DNA of 6,360 nucleotides, from contig DDHP01000068.1 of the NCBI GenBank assembly GCA_002338145.1, forward strand, positions 1 through 6,360. The letters are read 5' to 3'. The DNA comes from Deferribacteraceae bacterium UBA1873 (GTDB taxonomy: Bacteria > Chrysiogenota > Deferribacteres > Deferribacterales > Flexistipitaceae). A program made the position numbers and the translations under genes. Below are positions 6,036 to 6,360 of the stretch, piece by piece. Positions within the stretch are counted from its first letter, which is position 1. Each line of letters begins with the position of its first letter. The notes under the pieces were generated by a model that did no database searches, had not been told where the DNA came from, and saw only the letters and a program-made list of their open reading frames with translations.

Positions 6036-6108
6036 TGTAAACATTCTTTGAAAATTTATAAGTTAGTTTACTTTTCTAATTATAATGTAAACAGCTTAAA
6101 AATTTAAG
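6036..6108. promoter_or_regulatory. Possible operator sites (GTAAAC boxes and CTTAAA dyad)
   Basis: TGTAAACA occurs at 6036-6043 and again at 6086-6093, exactly 50 bp apart. An inverted core GTTTAC sits at 6066-6071. The 6066-6071 and 6087-6092 cores form a dyad around the -10. A second perfect dyad, CTTAAA-AA-TTTAAG (6095-6108), overlaps the -35. This arrangement suggests a regulator binding site, but in AT-rich DNA chance occurrence is possible. Confidence 0.3.
6079..6107 (-). promoter_or_regulatory. Probable promoter of the Tm-1-like operon
   Basis: On the minus strand, a perfect TATAAT (6084 to 6079) follows TTAAAT (6107 to 6102) by 17 bp. The -35 matches consensus at only three of six positions, which suggests an activated or weak promoter. 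Transcription would start near 6072, leaving a leader of about 45 nt. Confidence 0.5.
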
Positions 6109-6151
6109 ACTATGTTATAAATTAATTTTAAAAAAAAGCGTTAGTCTATTT

Positions 6152-6179
6152 AAAAATGGAAAGAGACCGCTTCCTTTCC
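6152..6179 (-). terminator. Possible rho-independent terminator insulating the operon
   Basis: Read on the minus strand, GGAAAG (6179-6174) pairs with CTTTCC (6163-6158) around a 10-nt loop and is followed by ATTTTT. It would end transcription arriving from the right edge before the operon promoter. The stem is short, so support is moderate. Confidence 0.4.
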
Positions 6180-6263
6180 TATAAATAAAAGAAAAGGTGA
6201 TGTGGTCAAAATCTCTACCGTGAGTAAACGATATAGCATAAAGTAAAAGAGATGACAGAAAAT

Positions 6264-6317
6264 TGTCACCTCGAGCGGAGTCGAGAGGTCTGTTCCAAAC
6301 AATGACATAAATCTCTC
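6264..6317. repeat. GAGGTGACA palindromic repeat, copy C (inverted)
   Basis: TGTCACCTCGAGCGGAGTCG and onward aligns to the reverse complement of copy A (3250 down to 3197) over 54 nt with 7 differences, including the right-hand arm ATCTCTC. Copies A/B and C thus face each other on either side of the Tm-1-like operon. Flanking AATTG/CAATT and GATGACAG-type tails are shared with copy B. Confidence 0.75.
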
Positions 6318-6325
6318 CGCTCCAC

Positions 6326-6351
6326 CGAGCACATAAATACTTATGTGCTCG
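6326..6351. repeat. Perfect 11-bp-stem hairpin at the window edge
   Basis: CGAGCACATAA (6326-6336) and TTATGTGCTCG (6341-6351) are perfect inverted copies with a 4-nt loop ATAC. Outer ACCGA (6324-6328) and TCGGT (6355-6359) suggest the pairing continues after a small bulge. It abuts copy C and may be the start of another repeat unit cut by the window end. No T-run follows within the window. Confidence 0.55.
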
Positions 6352-6360
6352 ATTTCGGTC

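Noticed and set aside
6150..6332. Minus-strand open frame of 60 codons at the right end
   Set aside because: Its start lies inside repeat copy C and its body covers a probable terminator. No ribosome binding site or recognisable motif was seen.

Overview
The window looks like a chromosomal stretch from an AT-rich, Gram-negative-type bacterium. The evidence is a lipoprotein c-type cytochrome, strong AAGGAGG ribosome binding sites, and intergenic gaps crowded with short palindromic repeats. Lineage cannot be fixed from the sequence. The gene mix and repeat style would suit an anaerobic or microaerophilic group such as Deferribacterota or a deltaproteobacterial relative, but that is a guess.

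Left region (1-1333). The minus strand at 1-215 holds a piece of an EamA/DMT-family transporter. It continues beyond the left edge and is cut at its 5' side by a short repeat containing GGGACAGG. The plus strand then carries a free-standing transcription unit: promoter (295-323), ideal ribosome binding site, and a 157-residue lipoprotein of the cytochrome P460 family with one CxxCH haem site (355-828). It is followed by a 155-bp MITE-like element with 13-bp terminal inverted repeats (832-986) and a rho-independent terminator (999-1031). A second copy of the GGGACAGG repeat lies at 1167-1197, so the cytochrome unit is bracketed by direct repeats.

Middle region (1334-3490). One long plus-strand gene (start most likely ATG 1343, 595 aa) encodes a protein with the marks of a GT-A-type glycosyltransferase (DLD, GGTNG, R-x-ED-Q, late histidines) after a long charged N-terminal part. 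It is followed by a 360-bp gap packed with palindromic elements: a 13-bp inverted repeat, a CCCC-ended double-hairpin element, and two copies of a GAGGTGACA-ended repeat.

Right region (3491-6360). Three minus-strand genes form a compact operon, read from right to left: a Tm-1-like (UPF0261) ATP-binding protein, a PEP-hydrolase-family TIM-barrel protein, and a small SRPBCC-fold protein. The first two correspond to the two halves of the plant protein Tm-1, here as separate genes 21 bp apart. A promoter with a perfect TATAAT and several GTAAAC boxes lies upstream of the operon. Beyond it are a probable terminator, an inverted third copy of the GAGGTGACA repeat and a perfect 11-bp-stem hairpin at the window edge. 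The cellular role of the Tm-1/TIM-barrel pair is not established. The third gene suggests a small hydrophobic ligand may be involved, which is inference only.
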